This document shows, one piece after another, positions 9,074 through 17,753 of a stretch of 55,839 nt of DNA; the first letter of the stretch is position 1, and the number at the start of each line of letters is the position of its first letter. This DNA comes from Bacillus sp. JCM 19041 (GTDB lineage Bacteria; Bacillota; Bacilli; Bacillales; Bacillaceae_D): assembly GCA_001310375.1 (NCBI GenBank), contig BAXC01000017.1, positions 1-55,839 on the forward strand, written 5' to 3'. The position numbers and the translations under genes were made by a program. Below the pieces are notes generated by a model, which saw nothing but the letters and a program-made list of their open reading frames with translations, was not told the DNA's origin and did no database searches.

Positions 9074-9109
9074 ATTTTTTGTTTATAAAGATCGTTGACT
9101 AATCGATAT

Positions 9110-9141
9110 TGAAAAAGGCTTAGAGTGTTAAACTCTAAGCC
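9110..9141 (-). terminator. Terminator after the SDR remnant
   Basis: GGCTTAGAGT (9117-9126) pairs with ACTCTAAGCC (9132-9141). On the minus strand it is followed by TTTTTC. Confidence 0.75.
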
Positions 9142-9163
9142 GGTCAGTCAGTTAAGTTTAGAA

Positions 9164-9430
9164 TTAAATCGATGTATATCCCCCATCAACAAGAAGCAAT
9201 GAACCAGAGATAAATGAAGCATCTTCGCTTGCTAAGAAGAGAGCCGCTTTTGCAACTTCTTCTGAAGTGCCTAAACGACCCATTGGATGCAAATCAATTA
9301 AAGCTTGCCGTGCTTCTCCCTGTGCTTTATTAATTAAAGGTGTATCGATATAACCTGGTCCAATCGCATTCACACGAATGCCTTCTTTGCGTAGGTAGCT
9401 CTTAATGTTTGGGTGAGAAGCTCCCTCTTT
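9164..9430 (-). pseudogene. 3' remnant of a short-chain dehydrogenase/reductase
   Basis: Only the last ~85 residues of an SDR survive: RKEGIRVNAIGPGYIDTPLI, then GRLGTSEEVAKAALFLASED and the C-terminal GSLLLVDGGYTSI. The cofactor-binding glycine motif and the YxxxK catalytic site are absent. Homology stops upstream of about 9415. The following ~60 bases run into the lacI promoter region. The terminator is intact. It is a truncated remnant, not a frameshift artefact. Confidence 0.75.
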
Positions 9431-9496
9431 AATAAGAAAGAAACAGAAGATAAAGCGAATCAAGAAGAAAGAATTTTAGAAAAAAACATAACCCTA

Positions 9497-9526
9497 TTGA
9501 AAAAGCGCTTACAATTGAATTATAAT
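9497..9526 (+). promoter_or_regulatory. Promoter of the lacI-TRAP-hxl operon with cre-like site
   Basis: TTGAAA (9497-9502) and TATAAT (9521-9526) are 18 nt apart. The spacer contains AAAAAGCGCTTACA (9500-9513), which matches 12 of 14 positions of the CcpA cre consensus, so carbon catabolite repression is likely. Confidence 0.7.
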
Positions 9527-9535
9527 GCACCTAGA

Positions 9536-9578
9536 TAAACCGATTTAGTAAAACTTCTTTTTTTACTAAATCGGTTTA
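9536..9578 (+). promoter_or_regulatory. LacI-family operator: 18-bp perfect inverted repeat
   Basis: TAAACCGATTTAGTAAAA (9536-9553) and its exact reverse complement (9561-9578) are separated by 7 nt. Each arm carries TAAACCGATTTA, itself a near-palindrome with a central CG as in LacI-type operators. It lies between the promoter and the lacI start, the expected place for autorepression. Confidence 0.75.
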
Positions 9579-9600
9579 GTATACAAGTGGAGGAGTAAAG

Positions 9601-10605
9601 ATGGCTGGAATAACGATGCTTGATGTGGCAAAAAAAGCGGGGGTTTCAAAAAGTACAGTATCGCAATATTTGAATAAACGATACAACTACATGAGCGAAG
9701 ATACAAAGGAACGAATCTCCTCGGCAATCGAAGAACTTGGCTATAGTCCGAATGGGGTGGCAAGAAGCTTACGTCAGAAAAAGACCCAGACCATTGGTGT
9801 CATTGTCGCCAACATTTTGCATGCGTTCTCAACAGAGGTGATTCGTGCGATAGAGGACACATGCCACAACCATGACGTCCATGTCATTGTTTGTAATGCG
9901 GATGATGATCCAAAAAAAGAAAAACGTTATGTCGAGATGTTACGAGCCAAGCAAGTGGATGGCATGATTGTATTGCCAACAAGTGCCAATGCAGAACTGT
10001 TTAATGAGTTGCTTGATCAAGCGTATCCGCTCGTGTTTTTAGATCGAATTCTTGCGGATGTACCAGTAAATACGGTTTTGTCAGACAATGAAAAAACGGT
10101 TCGACTTGCTGTAGAAGCTCTTGTTGAAAAAGGTTATAAAAGAATAGGAATGATTCTTCCGCCTATATCCGAAGACATCACGCCACGTTTAGAACGAAAA
10201 GAGACATTTGAAAAAGTGATAACGGAATTAAGTCTTGAAGAAAGTGGATCGCGGGTTGAAGCTGTTCCTTTGTCGGGAGTTGAGCAAGCATTAACTGGGA
10301 TGTTAAACCTTGAACAACCGATTGATGCTGTCATTGCGGGGAATGATTTAGTGTTACATGAAGTGCTTCGCTTCGTAAATAAAAAAGCGATTAACATTCC
10401 AAAAAGCCTTGCTCTTATAGGAATTGATGAAGTTGACTTTGCTGAATTTTTAAAACCCCCACTAACAACAGTTGCCCAACCAACATTTGCGATGGGCCAT
10501 AAGGCTGCAGAACTACTTCTATCAGAAATTAATAAAGGCGGTCTGCAACAAAAAGTCGCGGTTTACCGATTTGAACCATCAATGAACAGACGAGGTTCGT
10601 TTTAA
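9601..10605 (+). CDS. LacI-family repressor (KdgR-like) of the downstream sugar-acid operon
   Basis: 334 aa. The N-terminal HTH (TMLDVAKKAGVSKSTVSQYL) is followed by the hinge and a periplasmic-binding-type effector domain (TIGVIVANILHAFSTEVIRA; ISEDITPRLERKETF). Overall it resembles Bacillus KdgR, the 2-keto-3-deoxygluconate regulon repressor. The start is ATG 9601 with GGAGGAG 5-8 nt upstream. It is the first gene of an eight-gene same-strand block and sits just after a large inverted operator. The effector is probably a sugar acid or its phosphate (inference from the operon). Confidence 0.88.
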   Translation: MAGITMLDVAKKAGVSKSTVSQYLNKRYNYMSEDTKERISSAIEELGYSPNGVARSLRQKKTQTIGVIVANILHAFSTEVIRAIEDTCHNHDVHVIVCNADDDPKKEKRYVEMLRAKQVDGMIVLPTSANAELFNELLDQAYPLVFLDRILADVPVNTVLSDNEKTVRLAVEALVEKGYKRIGMILPPISEDITPRLERKETFEKVITELSLEESGSRVEAVPLSGVEQALTGMLNLEQPIDAVIAGNDLVLHEVLRFVNKKAINIPKSLALIGIDEVDFAEFLKPPLTTVAQPTFAMGHKAAELLLSEINKGGLQQKVAVYRFEPSMNRRGSF

Positions 10606-10622
10606 GGAAAGGGGACATCGAT

Positions 10623-11630
10623 GTGAAAAAAAAGAATGTGCTTATAGCTGGAACACTGGTACTAATCGTTAGTGGTTGCTCGAATACAGAAGTGGTGTCG
10701 GAGAGTGACCCAGGTGATCCTCAGAAATTGATTTTAGCAACACAACTTGATGCAAACAGTCCGTATGCTGTTGGATTTGAAGCTTTTAAAGATGCGGTTG
10801 AAGAAGAAACTGGAGGCACGGTAACTGCAGAAATTCATACGAATGGCTCTCTTGGTGGAAATGAAGATGCTCTTTTGCAAAGTATCGCGACAGGTGGAGT
10901 TGATATGGCGGTTGTTTCTCCTGGTTTCATGACACAAGTATTAAGAGAAGTTGATCTATTTTCATTGCCTTATTTGTTCACAAGTTATGACCATTGGGAA
11001 CGTGTTGTTGATGGTGAGATTGGTACAGAAATGAGCAACATGATTGAAGAAGGTACCAATTTGCAAGTATTGGGGTATTGGACAGCTGGTGTTCGAAATT
11101 ATTATGGCGCAAAACCGGTAAATGAGGTGGCTGACTTACGTAATGTGAGTATCCGTACACAAGATTCGCCAGCCATTCAAGATAGTTGGTCAGCACTTGG
11201 AGCAATTCCAACAAGTGTTGCATGGGATGAGATGTATCAAGCATTGCAAAACCGGGTTGTTGATGCATCGGAGAATGATTTTACAAACATTTATCAATCG
11301 AGCCACCATGAAGTAACTCCTTACCTTACCTTAACGGAACATGATTTTACAACTCGCTTCTTCTTAACATCGGATATTGTAATGGAGCGTTTTTCAGAGG
11401 ATGAACAAGCGGCGATTTATGCTGCTGCGGAGTTAGCAACGGAAGCTGCGCGGGAGGCGGACAAAGAACTGGCAGAACAATCTTTGGCACGTCTTGAAGA
11501 AGAAGGAGCCGTAGTAAATGAAATTGATACAACGCCATTTATCGAACAAACAGAACCTATTCGTGAAGAGGCAGCACTAGATTTAGAAGCAGAGGATTTG
11601 TTTAAGGCAATCCGTAGTTTAAGTGATTAG
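10623..11630 (+). CDS. TRAP transporter solute-binding lipoprotein, DctP family
   Basis: 335 aa. Lipoprotein signal with lipobox LIVSGC, so anchored outside the membrane. The DctP family core is visible: PYAVGFEAFKDAVEEETGG, LPYLFTSYDHWE, and ADLRNVSIRTQDSPAIQDSW, which holds the conserved Arg that binds a substrate carboxylate in TRAP proteins. That points to an organic acid such as a sugar acid. The start is GTG 10623; the overlapping ATG 10621 runs straight into a stop. GGAAAGGGGAC provides the ribosome site. DctQ and DctM follow. Confidence 0.88.
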   Translation: MKKKNVLIAGTLVLIVSGCSNTEVVSESDPGDPQKLILATQLDANSPYAVGFEAFKDAVEEETGGTVTAEIHTNGSLGGNEDALLQSIATGGVDMAVVSPGFMTQVLREVDLFSLPYLFTSYDHWERVVDGEIGTEMSNMIEEGTNLQVLGYWTAGVRNYYGAKPVNEVADLRNVSIRTQDSPAIQDSWSALGAIPTSVAWDEMYQALQNRVVDASENDFTNIYQSSHHEVTPYLTLTEHDFTTRFFLTSDIVMERFSEDEQAAIYAAAELATEAAREADKELAEQSLARLEEEGAVVNEIDTTPFIEQTEPIREEAALDLEAEDLFKAIRSLSD

Positions 11631-11645
11631 AGAGGAGAAATCAAA

Positions 11646-12140
11646 ATGAAAACGTTCTTAAATGGTATTGAATACTTATTTATGCGCGCAGCTGCTGTTT
11701 TTTTTGTTGGTTTTGTTGCTTGCATCTTTTTGCAGCTGCTTTCGCGTTATGTACCAAATATAACGATTTTATGGGCAGCTGAAGTAGCAACCTATGCGTT
11801 TATCTGGACCGTTTTTTTAGGAGCGGCAGTGATGGTAAAACATCAGGAACATTTTAAAATTGATTTTCTATTCGATAAAATGGAAGGGTTTTCTTTGCTT
11901 GTAGTTAAAATGATCAGCCATGTATTAATAGGCGCATTTGGATTAATGATGGCGATTAATGGTGCGGAGCTGGTTCAACTATTCTGGGACTGGACGGTTA
12001 ACACATTGCCAGAGCTTCAACAAGGCTATTTGTGGCTGGCGTTACCTGTGTCGGGTCTTGGTATATTATTGTTTTCGATTGGGAACGCAGTTGATGATAT
12101 ACGGTCGTACGCTACGGATAAAGGAGGTGAAGCTCTGTGA
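11646..12140 (+). CDS. TRAP transporter small membrane subunit, DctQ family
   Basis: 164 aa with four membrane helices. Family signature: AAEVATYAFIWTVFLGAAVMVKHQEHFKIDF. It couples the binding protein to the DctM channel subunit in Na+- or H+-driven import. AGAGGAG lies upstream, and the stop overlaps the dctM start by 4 nt. Confidence 0.88.
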   Translation: MKTFLNGIEYLFMRAAAVFFVGFVACIFLQLLSRYVPNITILWAAEVATYAFIWTVFLGAAVMVKHQEHFKIDFLFDKMEGFSLLVVKMISHVLIGAFGLMMAINGAELVQLFWDWTVNTLPELQQGYLWLALPVSGLGILLFSIGNAVDDIRSYATDKGGEAL

Positions 12141-13406
12141 CTGGCGTAATTCTTGTTGCTCTTTTTATCGGGCTCCTGTTTTTAGGTGTTCCGATCGCAT
12201 TTACACTAGGAATTGTTGCATTTGTAGGCATTTGGCTGCTCGATTCGTTACCAATGCAAGTGGTCGTACAGAGTATGTTCACAGGACTTGAATCATTTAT
12301 TTTACTAGCTGTCCCACTCTTTATTCTTGCTGCAAATATTATGAATCAAGGGCAAATTTCTGAGCGATTAATTAAATTGGCTGTTTCCATGGTTGGGCAT
12401 ATTCGAGGTGGTTTGGCGCAAGCGAATATCGTTGTTTCCATGTTTTTTGGTGGAATTTCAGGATCAGCAAGCGGATACAGCAGGTGTCGGCAAGATTTTA
12501 ATACCAAGTATGATAAAAGAAGGTTATACGAAAGAAACTGCTGTTGGTACAACCGCTGCCTCATCAACTATGGGCATGTTAATCCCTCCGAGCATTCCAA
12601 TGGTTGTGTATGGCAGTGTTACAAGCGTATCCGTTGGACAAATGTTCATGGGCGGTGTCATTCCTGGTTTGTTAATGGGTGTGGCAATGATGGCACTCGT
12701 TGGTTTTGTTTCCCGCAGACAGAATTACCCTCGTCACACAAGGGTAAGTGTAAAAGAGATTGGTCGACAATTTTTAAAATGTGTTCCGCCTTTATTGACA
12801 CCTGTCATTATTCTTGGCGGTATTATTGGTGGTTTTGTTACCCCTACGGAAGCTGCTATTATTGCGTGCTTATATGCACTGATCTTAGCGATGTTCGTGT
12901 ACCGGACAATAAAGTTAAAAGACTTACCAGATATATTATTTGATACGATTAAGCTGAGTTCTTTGACGTTATTTGCACTTGCGACTGCAAGCGCGCTTGG
13001 ACGTTTATTTAGCTATTATCGTGTTCCAGATATGATTGCTGGTTTCTTTGAGAGTACATTCTCGAGTGTTGGACTATTCTTGTTAGCGGTCATCTTGCTT
13101 TTCTTATTTGTAGGTATGTTTTTAGATGCAATTCCCGCGATGATTTTATTTGTGCCAATTGTACTGCCAGCCTCACAAGCGCTTGGTGTTGACCCAGTCC
13201 ACTTTGGTATCGTCATTGTTATGTGTCTCGCGGTTGGAATGATTACACCACCATATGGTCTATGCATGCTACTAGCAAGTTCCATTGCTAAGCTTTCGGT
13301 AAGTCGTTCAATTGTCGCGTTACTACCGTATGTTGCTGTTATCATCGTAACCATTATTATTGTTGCGTTTGTACCTAATTTGGCGTTATGGTTGCAGGAT
13401 TTTTAG
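12137..13406 (+). CDS. TRAP transporter large permease, DctM family (frameshifted)
   Basis: Large 12-helix transport subunit, about 423 aa when joined, normal length. The first part reads FLGVPIAFTLGIVAFVGIWL to MFFGGISGSAS. One base is missing at about 12472 (GCGG); restoring it gives SASADTAGVGKILIPSM, the classic DctM signature. The second part continues to ALWLQDF at 13406 (MGMLIPPSIPMVVYG, TPPYGLCMLLASSIA). Confidence 0.87.
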
Positions 13407-13431
13407 AATAAGGTGAAATGGAAGTGTTAAA

Positions 13432-13983
13432 ATGGATACATATAAAACAACAGCACTCGTTTGCATTGAAGAAGTGAGGGCTGTATTGGATCAAGTAAAA
13501 GAGCAGGAACTTTCTGCATTTGCTGAGGCGCTAACAAAAGCAAAACGGATTTTTATAAGTGGAGATGGACGATCTGGACTTATGGGTAAAGCAATTGCTA
13601 TGCGTCTAATGCATGCGGACTATAACGTGTTTGTTACAGGGGAAACAATTACGCCAAGCATTAAAGATGGGGATTTGCTTGTGCTTATATCTGGTTCAGC
13701 AACTGGTAATACAGCAACTGACCTCGTGCAAAAAGCAATCAAAGCAGGCGCCGAAACAGCATTGGTTACTGCGAATCCAGACAATGAAGTCGGGAGGTTG
13801 TGTAAGTCAACATTGTTTATTCCTGCTGCGACAAAACAGAGGAAACAGCATGAACCAGCGACCGTTCAGCCATTAGGCAATCAGTTTGATCAAAGTGTCC
13901 ACTTGTTGCTTGATTCAATTATTGTAAAGCTAACAGCCAAACAACAGGAGGCGATGAGGGCTAGGCATGCGAATTTAGAATAG
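13432..13983 (+). CDS. hxlB: 6-phospho-3-hexuloisomerase-like SIS-domain protein
   Basis: 183 aa, normal for the family. A SIS fold with FISGDGRSGLMGKAIAMRLM, VTGETITPSIKDGDLLVLIS and the C-terminal PLGNQFDQS. The known reaction interconverts D-arabino-3-hexulose 6-phosphate and fructose 6-phosphate. The Glu usually found in the PLG..FE motif is Asp here (residue order NQFDQ), which may alter activity. It sits 25 nt after dctM and 10 nt before rpiA, not beside hxlA as in B. subtilis hxlAB. Confidence 0.82.
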   Translation: MDTYKTTALVCIEEVRAVLDQVKEQELSAFAEALTKAKRIFISGDGRSGLMGKAIAMRLMHADYNVFVTGETITPSIKDGDLLVLISGSATGNTATDLVQKAIKAGAETALVTANPDNEVGRLCKSTLFIPAATKQRKQHEPATVQPLGNQFDQSVHLLLDSIIVKLTAKQQEAMRARHANLE

Positions 13984-13993
13984 GGGGCTAACA

Positions 13994-14656
13994 ATGGCAA
14001 ATTTAAAACGGGCAGCTGCAATAGAGGCAGTTAAGTACGTACAAGATGGTATGAAAATAGGGCTTGGATCTGGTTCAACTGTAAATGAATTTATTCATGT
14101 TCTAGGAGAAAAAGTTGCTAATGGTTTAAACGTTCAAGCTGTGCCCGCATCGAAAGCAACAGAAGCACTTGCAGTAGAATTGGGAATCAAATTGATTGAA
14201 TTCACACAAGACGCGCAACTTGACTTGGCTTTTGATGGTGCTGATGAAGTGGATAAAACGTTGGATTTGTTAAAAGGCGGCGGCGGTTCGCTTGTACGTG
14301 AAAAAATTGTTGCAAAAGCTTCAAAAGAGCTATTTATTATCGTCGATGAGAGCAAAATGGTGGATCAACTGGGCGCTTTTACATTACCAGTAGAAATCAT
14401 CCCATTTGGCTGGAAACCAACTGCGGAGCGAATTAAGGAACTTGGAGGTGTACCCGTTCTGCGGATGGATGGACCAGATCCATTTATTTCAAACAATTAT
14501 AATGTAATTTTGGATTGTGATTTTGGAACAATTACTGATCCAGCTGGACTGCATACGAAGCTGAAGCAATTAGTTGGAGTTGTTGATACGGCTTGTTTCC
14601 GGGTATGGCAAACCGAGTGTTTGTTGCAGGGGAAAATAGCGTGCGCCAATATATAA
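13994..14656 (+). CDS. rpiA: Ribose-5-phosphate isomerase A (frameshifted near C-terminus)
   Basis: Interconverts ribulose 5-phosphate and ribose 5-phosphate. The motifs are intact: GLGSGSTVNEFIHVLGEK, DGADEVDKTLDLLKGGGGSL, REKIVAKASKELFIIVDESK and LPVEIIPFGW. After GVVDT the frame turns to ACFRVWQTE. One extra G at 14591 gives GLFPGMANRVFVAGENSV and a stop at 14677-14679, overlapping the next gene. About 228 aa when corrected. Its presence implies that a pentulose phosphate is a product of the operon. Confidence 0.88.
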   Translation: MANLKRAAAIEAVKYVQDGMKIGLGSGSTVNEFIHVLGEKVANGLNVQAVPASKATEALAVELGIKLIEFTQDAQLDLAFDGADEVDKTLDLLKGGGGSLVREKIVAKASKELFIIVDESKMVDQLGAFTLPVEIIPFGWKPTAERIKELGGVPVLRMDGPDPFISNNYNVILDCDFGTITDPAGLHTKLKQLVGVVDTACFRVWQTECLLQGKIACANI

Positions 14657-14671
14657 AGGAGGACGTGGAAA

Positions 14672-15622
14672 ATGAATGATGTCATTACAATTGGAGATGC
14701 AATGATTTCATTTAGTCCGAGTTCAACGGGACCACTGAAATTCGTCCAATCCTTTGAACGTCGAGTCGGCGGCGCAGAATTAAACGTAGCAATTGGGTGT
14801 GCACGGCTTGGATTAAAATCAGGATGGATCAGCAGATTGGGCAAGGATGAATTTGGCCAACATATAAAGAACTTTGCCCGAGGCGAAGGCATTGATACGA
14901 GCGAGGTTGAGCTCGTTGATGGTTATGCGACATCCCTTAACTTTAAAGAGATTATGACAAATGGGGCTGGACGTACTTTTTATTATCGAAACCCTTCTCC
15001 AACGGAAACGTTGTTGCCAGAAGATCTTAATCCGCATTTTTTTAAACAGGCAAAAATCTTACATCTAACCGGAATATTTCCAGCTGTTTCATCAACAAAT
15101 ATGGACGTGACGAGACGTGCGATTCAATTAGCAAAAGAGCATGACGTTAAAATATCGTTTGACCCAAATATTCGTTTAAGGCTTTGGGATAAAGAAGAAG
15201 CCCGTCGCGCTCTATATCCGCTTTTAAGAGATGTAGACCTTTTACTTGCAGGTGATGAGGAAATGGAAATGATGCTGGGGACAAGTGATCAGAAAGAAAT
15301 TCTTAAACAAACGGCCGAACTTGGAATCGAACTTGTTGCCATTAAGCAAGGGGAGCGCGGCTCAATTGGCAGCTATGAGGGAGAAACAGCTCAAGTAAAT
15401 GCAGTGTCTGTCGATAAAGTCGCCGATACGGTCGGTGCTGGAGATGGCTTTGATGCTGGTGTGATTTATGGCTATTTGCAAGGCTGGGAACTTGAGCAAA
15501 TGCTTGCTTTTGCCAACACGATCGGCTCAATGGTTGTTGGAGTTGTTGGTGATAATGAAGGGCTGCCTTATTTGGAAGAAGTGCGTGCACAGATGGGCGA
15601 GCTTAAACGAATTGAACGTTAA
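14672..15622 (+). CDS. PfkB-family sugar kinase, 2-keto-3-deoxygluconate kinase-like
   Basis: 316 aa ribokinase-fold kinase with VGGAELNVAIGCARLGL, SFDPNIRLRLWD and the anion-hole/base motif DTVGAGDGFDAG (catalytic Asp about 258). Closest in pattern to Bacillus KdgK, which phosphorylates keto-deoxy sugar acids. No KDPG aldolase is present, so another keto acid or keto sugar is likely. AAAGGAGG precedes ATG 14672; hxlA follows 18 nt later. Confidence 0.86.
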   Translation: MNDVITIGDAMISFSPSSTGPLKFVQSFERRVGGAELNVAIGCARLGLKSGWISRLGKDEFGQHIKNFARGEGIDTSEVELVDGYATSLNFKEIMTNGAGRTFYYRNPSPTETLLPEDLNPHFFKQAKILHLTGIFPAVSSTNMDVTRRAIQLAKEHDVKISFDPNIRLRLWDKEEARRALYPLLRDVDLLLAGDEEMEMMLGTSDQKEILKQTAELGIELVAIKQGERGSIGSYEGETAQVNAVSVDKVADTVGAGDGFDAGVIYGYLQGWELEQMLAFANTIGSMVVGVVGDNEGLPYLEEVRAQMGELKRIER

Positions 15623-15640
15623 AAGAAAGGAGTTAGATCG

Positions 15641-16259
15641 ATGAAGCTTCAGCTTGCCTTAGATCGGCTTAATTGGGATCAATGTTTTCAATTGGCTGAT
15701 GAAACAAGGGAATATGTTGATATTATTGAAATTGGCACAGGAGTTATTAAAGAATACGGCATGGAAATTGTACGTGAAATGCGGGATTTCTTTCCAAACC
15801 ATAGCTTGCTCGCGGATATGAAAATTTGTGATGCAGGTAAGCATGAAGCTAGGCAAGCGTTTGCGGCGGGAGCAGATATTGCCACCGTGATGGCTTTTGC
15901 TCCAGATGCGACTGTGCGTGAGACCATTCAGACAGCAAATGATATGGGGAAAGAAATGATGGTTGATTTACTTGGCGTGACGCAAAAAAAAAAGACTAGC
16001 GGAGTTGGAACAACTCGGAGCCAGATATGTCGGTTTGCACATCGGGAAGGACCAGCAAAAAAATGAAGGACTTACCTCTACAACTTTTCAATTAATTGAA
16101 GGATTTCATTTTAAAATAGCTGTAGCTGGTGGTGTGACTTTTGAACAGTTGCCAACTATTTTGCAGGATGCCCCTGACGTCTTGATTGTCGGAAGTGGAA
16201 TAGTGAAAGCTGAAAAGCCAATTTTTGCGGCAAGAAGATTTAAGGAAACGATAAGCTAG
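15641..16259 (+). CDS. hxlA: 3-hexulose-6-phosphate synthase / 3-keto-gulonate-6-P decarboxylase family (frameshifted)
   Basis: TIM-barrel enzyme of the OMP decarboxylase suprafamily. Asp8 (LALDRL), Glu30 (IEIG) and the DxKxxD motif (DMKICD, residues 59-64) are in place. AGADIATVMAFAPDATV and YVGLHIGKDQQ fit the HPS subgroup. The frame breaks in an A10 run at 15984-15993; nine A joins GVTQKK to RLAELEQLGARYVG. The known reactions are aldol joining of formaldehyde to Ru5P (HPS), or decarboxylation of 3-keto-L-gulonate 6-P (KGPDC). Context with an acid transporter and a kinase makes decarboxylation worth considering. Confidence 0.85.
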
Positions 16260-16295
16260 CTTAGTTATAATTAAGCTTCATGCTCTAAATATTTA

Positions 16296-16335
16296 TTAAG
16301 ACTAGAATGATTATTTTGATCATTCTAGTCTTAAA
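16296..16335 (+). terminator. Hairpin ending the TRAP-hxl operon
   Basis: AAGACTAGAATGA (16298-16310) pairs perfectly with TCATTCTAGTCTT (16320-16332). The T-tract is weak but the stem is 13 bp. Confidence 0.65.
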
Positions 16336-16396
16336 TCGTTGCATTATGCTATACTTACGACATCTTGTTACGAACGGAGCGATCATCCAGTGTAAT

Positions 16397-16436
16397 GTCC
16401 CCCCTTAAAATAGATAATTAAATATTTTAGGGGGAC
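16397..16436 (+). promoter_or_regulatory. Hairpin enclosing the MFS ribosome site
   Basis: GTCCCCC (16397-16403) pairs with GGGGGAC (16430-16436), extended by TAAAATA/TATTTTA. The GGGGG strand is the only Shine-Dalgarno-like sequence before the GTG at 16441, so this fold would hide it. Confidence 0.4.
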
Positions 16437-16440
16437 GTCT

Positions 16441-17673
16441 GTGATGATGCAAAACGGCTTTCGGCATCTTTTGATCGGTCAAACCTGTTCTGGAATAGGG
16501 GGCGCCTTTTTGATTATGGCGCTTATGCCTATGTTGTTTGAGAAAACCGGTTCTGCAGCTGCGATGGCATTAGTGCCTTTTTTGTTGACTGGCTTACGTT
16601 TTATTGGAACGGTGCTCGCACCAATTCTGATGGTCAGTATGCCTCTTCGCTCTATGATCGTTGGGGCGGAATCATTGAAAGCAGTCACTTTGCTCATTGT
16701 TATTTTGGTTGGCTTATTGGTAGACGCTCAAATTTTTCTTCTAGTTTTATATGGCTGTACAGCTCTAATTGGATTGCTTAATGGCTGTGCTTCGCCAGCA
16801 TATCGTGGATTATTGCCACGGCTAGTAAAAGAAAAAGAACTGATGCGTGCCAATAGTCTTCTCGCTTCAGTGAGTGAAATGATTGAAATGGCGGCCTGGC
16901 CGCTTGGAGGAATGGCAATTGTGATGTTTGGGACCTCTCCTTTGCTTTATGTAACAGGGATACTTTTTGCTTGTGGTGCTTTAGTGATGTTGTTTGTTAC
17001 ACCTACAAAAGTTGAGAACCAACGACTACGTGGTCGGCAAAACGTCCGTGAAGAAGTATGTAGAGGTTGGTTGTATATTTGGCATAGACCTGTTTTGCGT
17101 AGATTGACAGGAGCGGAAGGACTTGAGTCTGCTGCAAATGTTGTATGGATTGCTGCAATTATGTATGTCTATGTGTCTGAAGCGCTTGGTGCAAGCGAAG
17201 TGTGGTGGGGGTATATGAACGCCAGTATGCTTGTTGGTTTGTTTTTGGCTGGGCTATATGCTTATGGAAAAACGGAGCCACTCCAAGAACAATCGCGTTT
17301 CTTTATTTTGGGTTCTTCAATCCTAATTGCACTTGCTACAGGGGTATTAGCGATTAATTCTAGTTCAATTCTTGCCCTCGTTCTGATCTTTTTATTTGGC
17401 ATCGGAAGTCAATTAAAAGGAGTACTTGTTGCTACATTCATACAAAAATGGGTGCCAGAAAAGGAATTACCAAATGTGTATGCTGCTCAAGAAGCATTTG
17501 GCTTATCGGTTTTTGGGTGCTCTGCGCTTATCTTTGGTGTCCTCATTGATTTACTGAATGTTAGGTTCATATTTGGTATTGCGGCTATCCTAATGTTAGG
17601 TGCCACCACTCTCATGTTTACGATCTTGCACTACTTTGCAAAAACAGATTCAAAGAAGGACATGTCGCTCTAG
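16441..17673 (+). CDS. MFS transporter
   Basis: 410 aa with about twelve hydrophobic helices. It resembles the MFS_3 / EntS-like efflux subgroup (YRGLLPRLVKEKELMRANSLLA after helix 4, which is the A-like motif of that group). GTG, ATG, ATG follow each other at 16441-16449; the exact start is unclear. It stands alone between two terminators. Substrate unknown. Confidence 0.8.
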   Translation: MMMQNGFRHLLIGQTCSGIGGAFLIMALMPMLFEKTGSAAAMALVPFLLTGLRFIGTVLAPILMVSMPLRSMIVGAESLKAVTLLIVILVGLLVDAQIFLLVLYGCTALIGLLNGCASPAYRGLLPRLVKEKELMRANSLLASVSEMIEMAAWPLGGMAIVMFGTSPLLYVTGILFACGALVMLFVTPTKVENQRLRGRQNVREEVCRGWLYIWHRPVLRRLTGAEGLESAANVVWIAAIMYVYVSEALGASEVWWGYMNASMLVGLFLAGLYAYGKTEPLQEQSRFFILGSSILIALATGVLAINSSSILALVLIFLFGIGSQLKGVLVATFIQKWVPEKELPNVYAAQEAFGLSVFGCSALIFGVLIDLLNVRFIFGIAAILMLGATTLMFTILHYFAKTDSKKDMSL

Positions 17674-17690
17674 AGCGCATGTCTTTTTTA
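17659..17690 (+). terminator. Terminator overlapping the MFS stop codon
   Basis: GACATG-T-CGCTC (17659-17670) pairs with GAGCG-CATGTC (17673-17683) with one bulged T, then TTTTTTA. The stop TAG (17671-17673) lies at the loop and the start of the 3' arm. Confidence 0.8.
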
Positions 17691-17753
17691 CTCTAATTGA
17701 TTGTCATGGTAGCATATGACTAAGATGTTCATTAAGAACAGGGGGCGGCAAAG

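Noticed and set aside
9164..9463. A complete 99-aa dehydrogenase
   Set aside because: The cofactor-binding and catalytic motifs are missing; the first ~12 residues come from non-homologous sequence.
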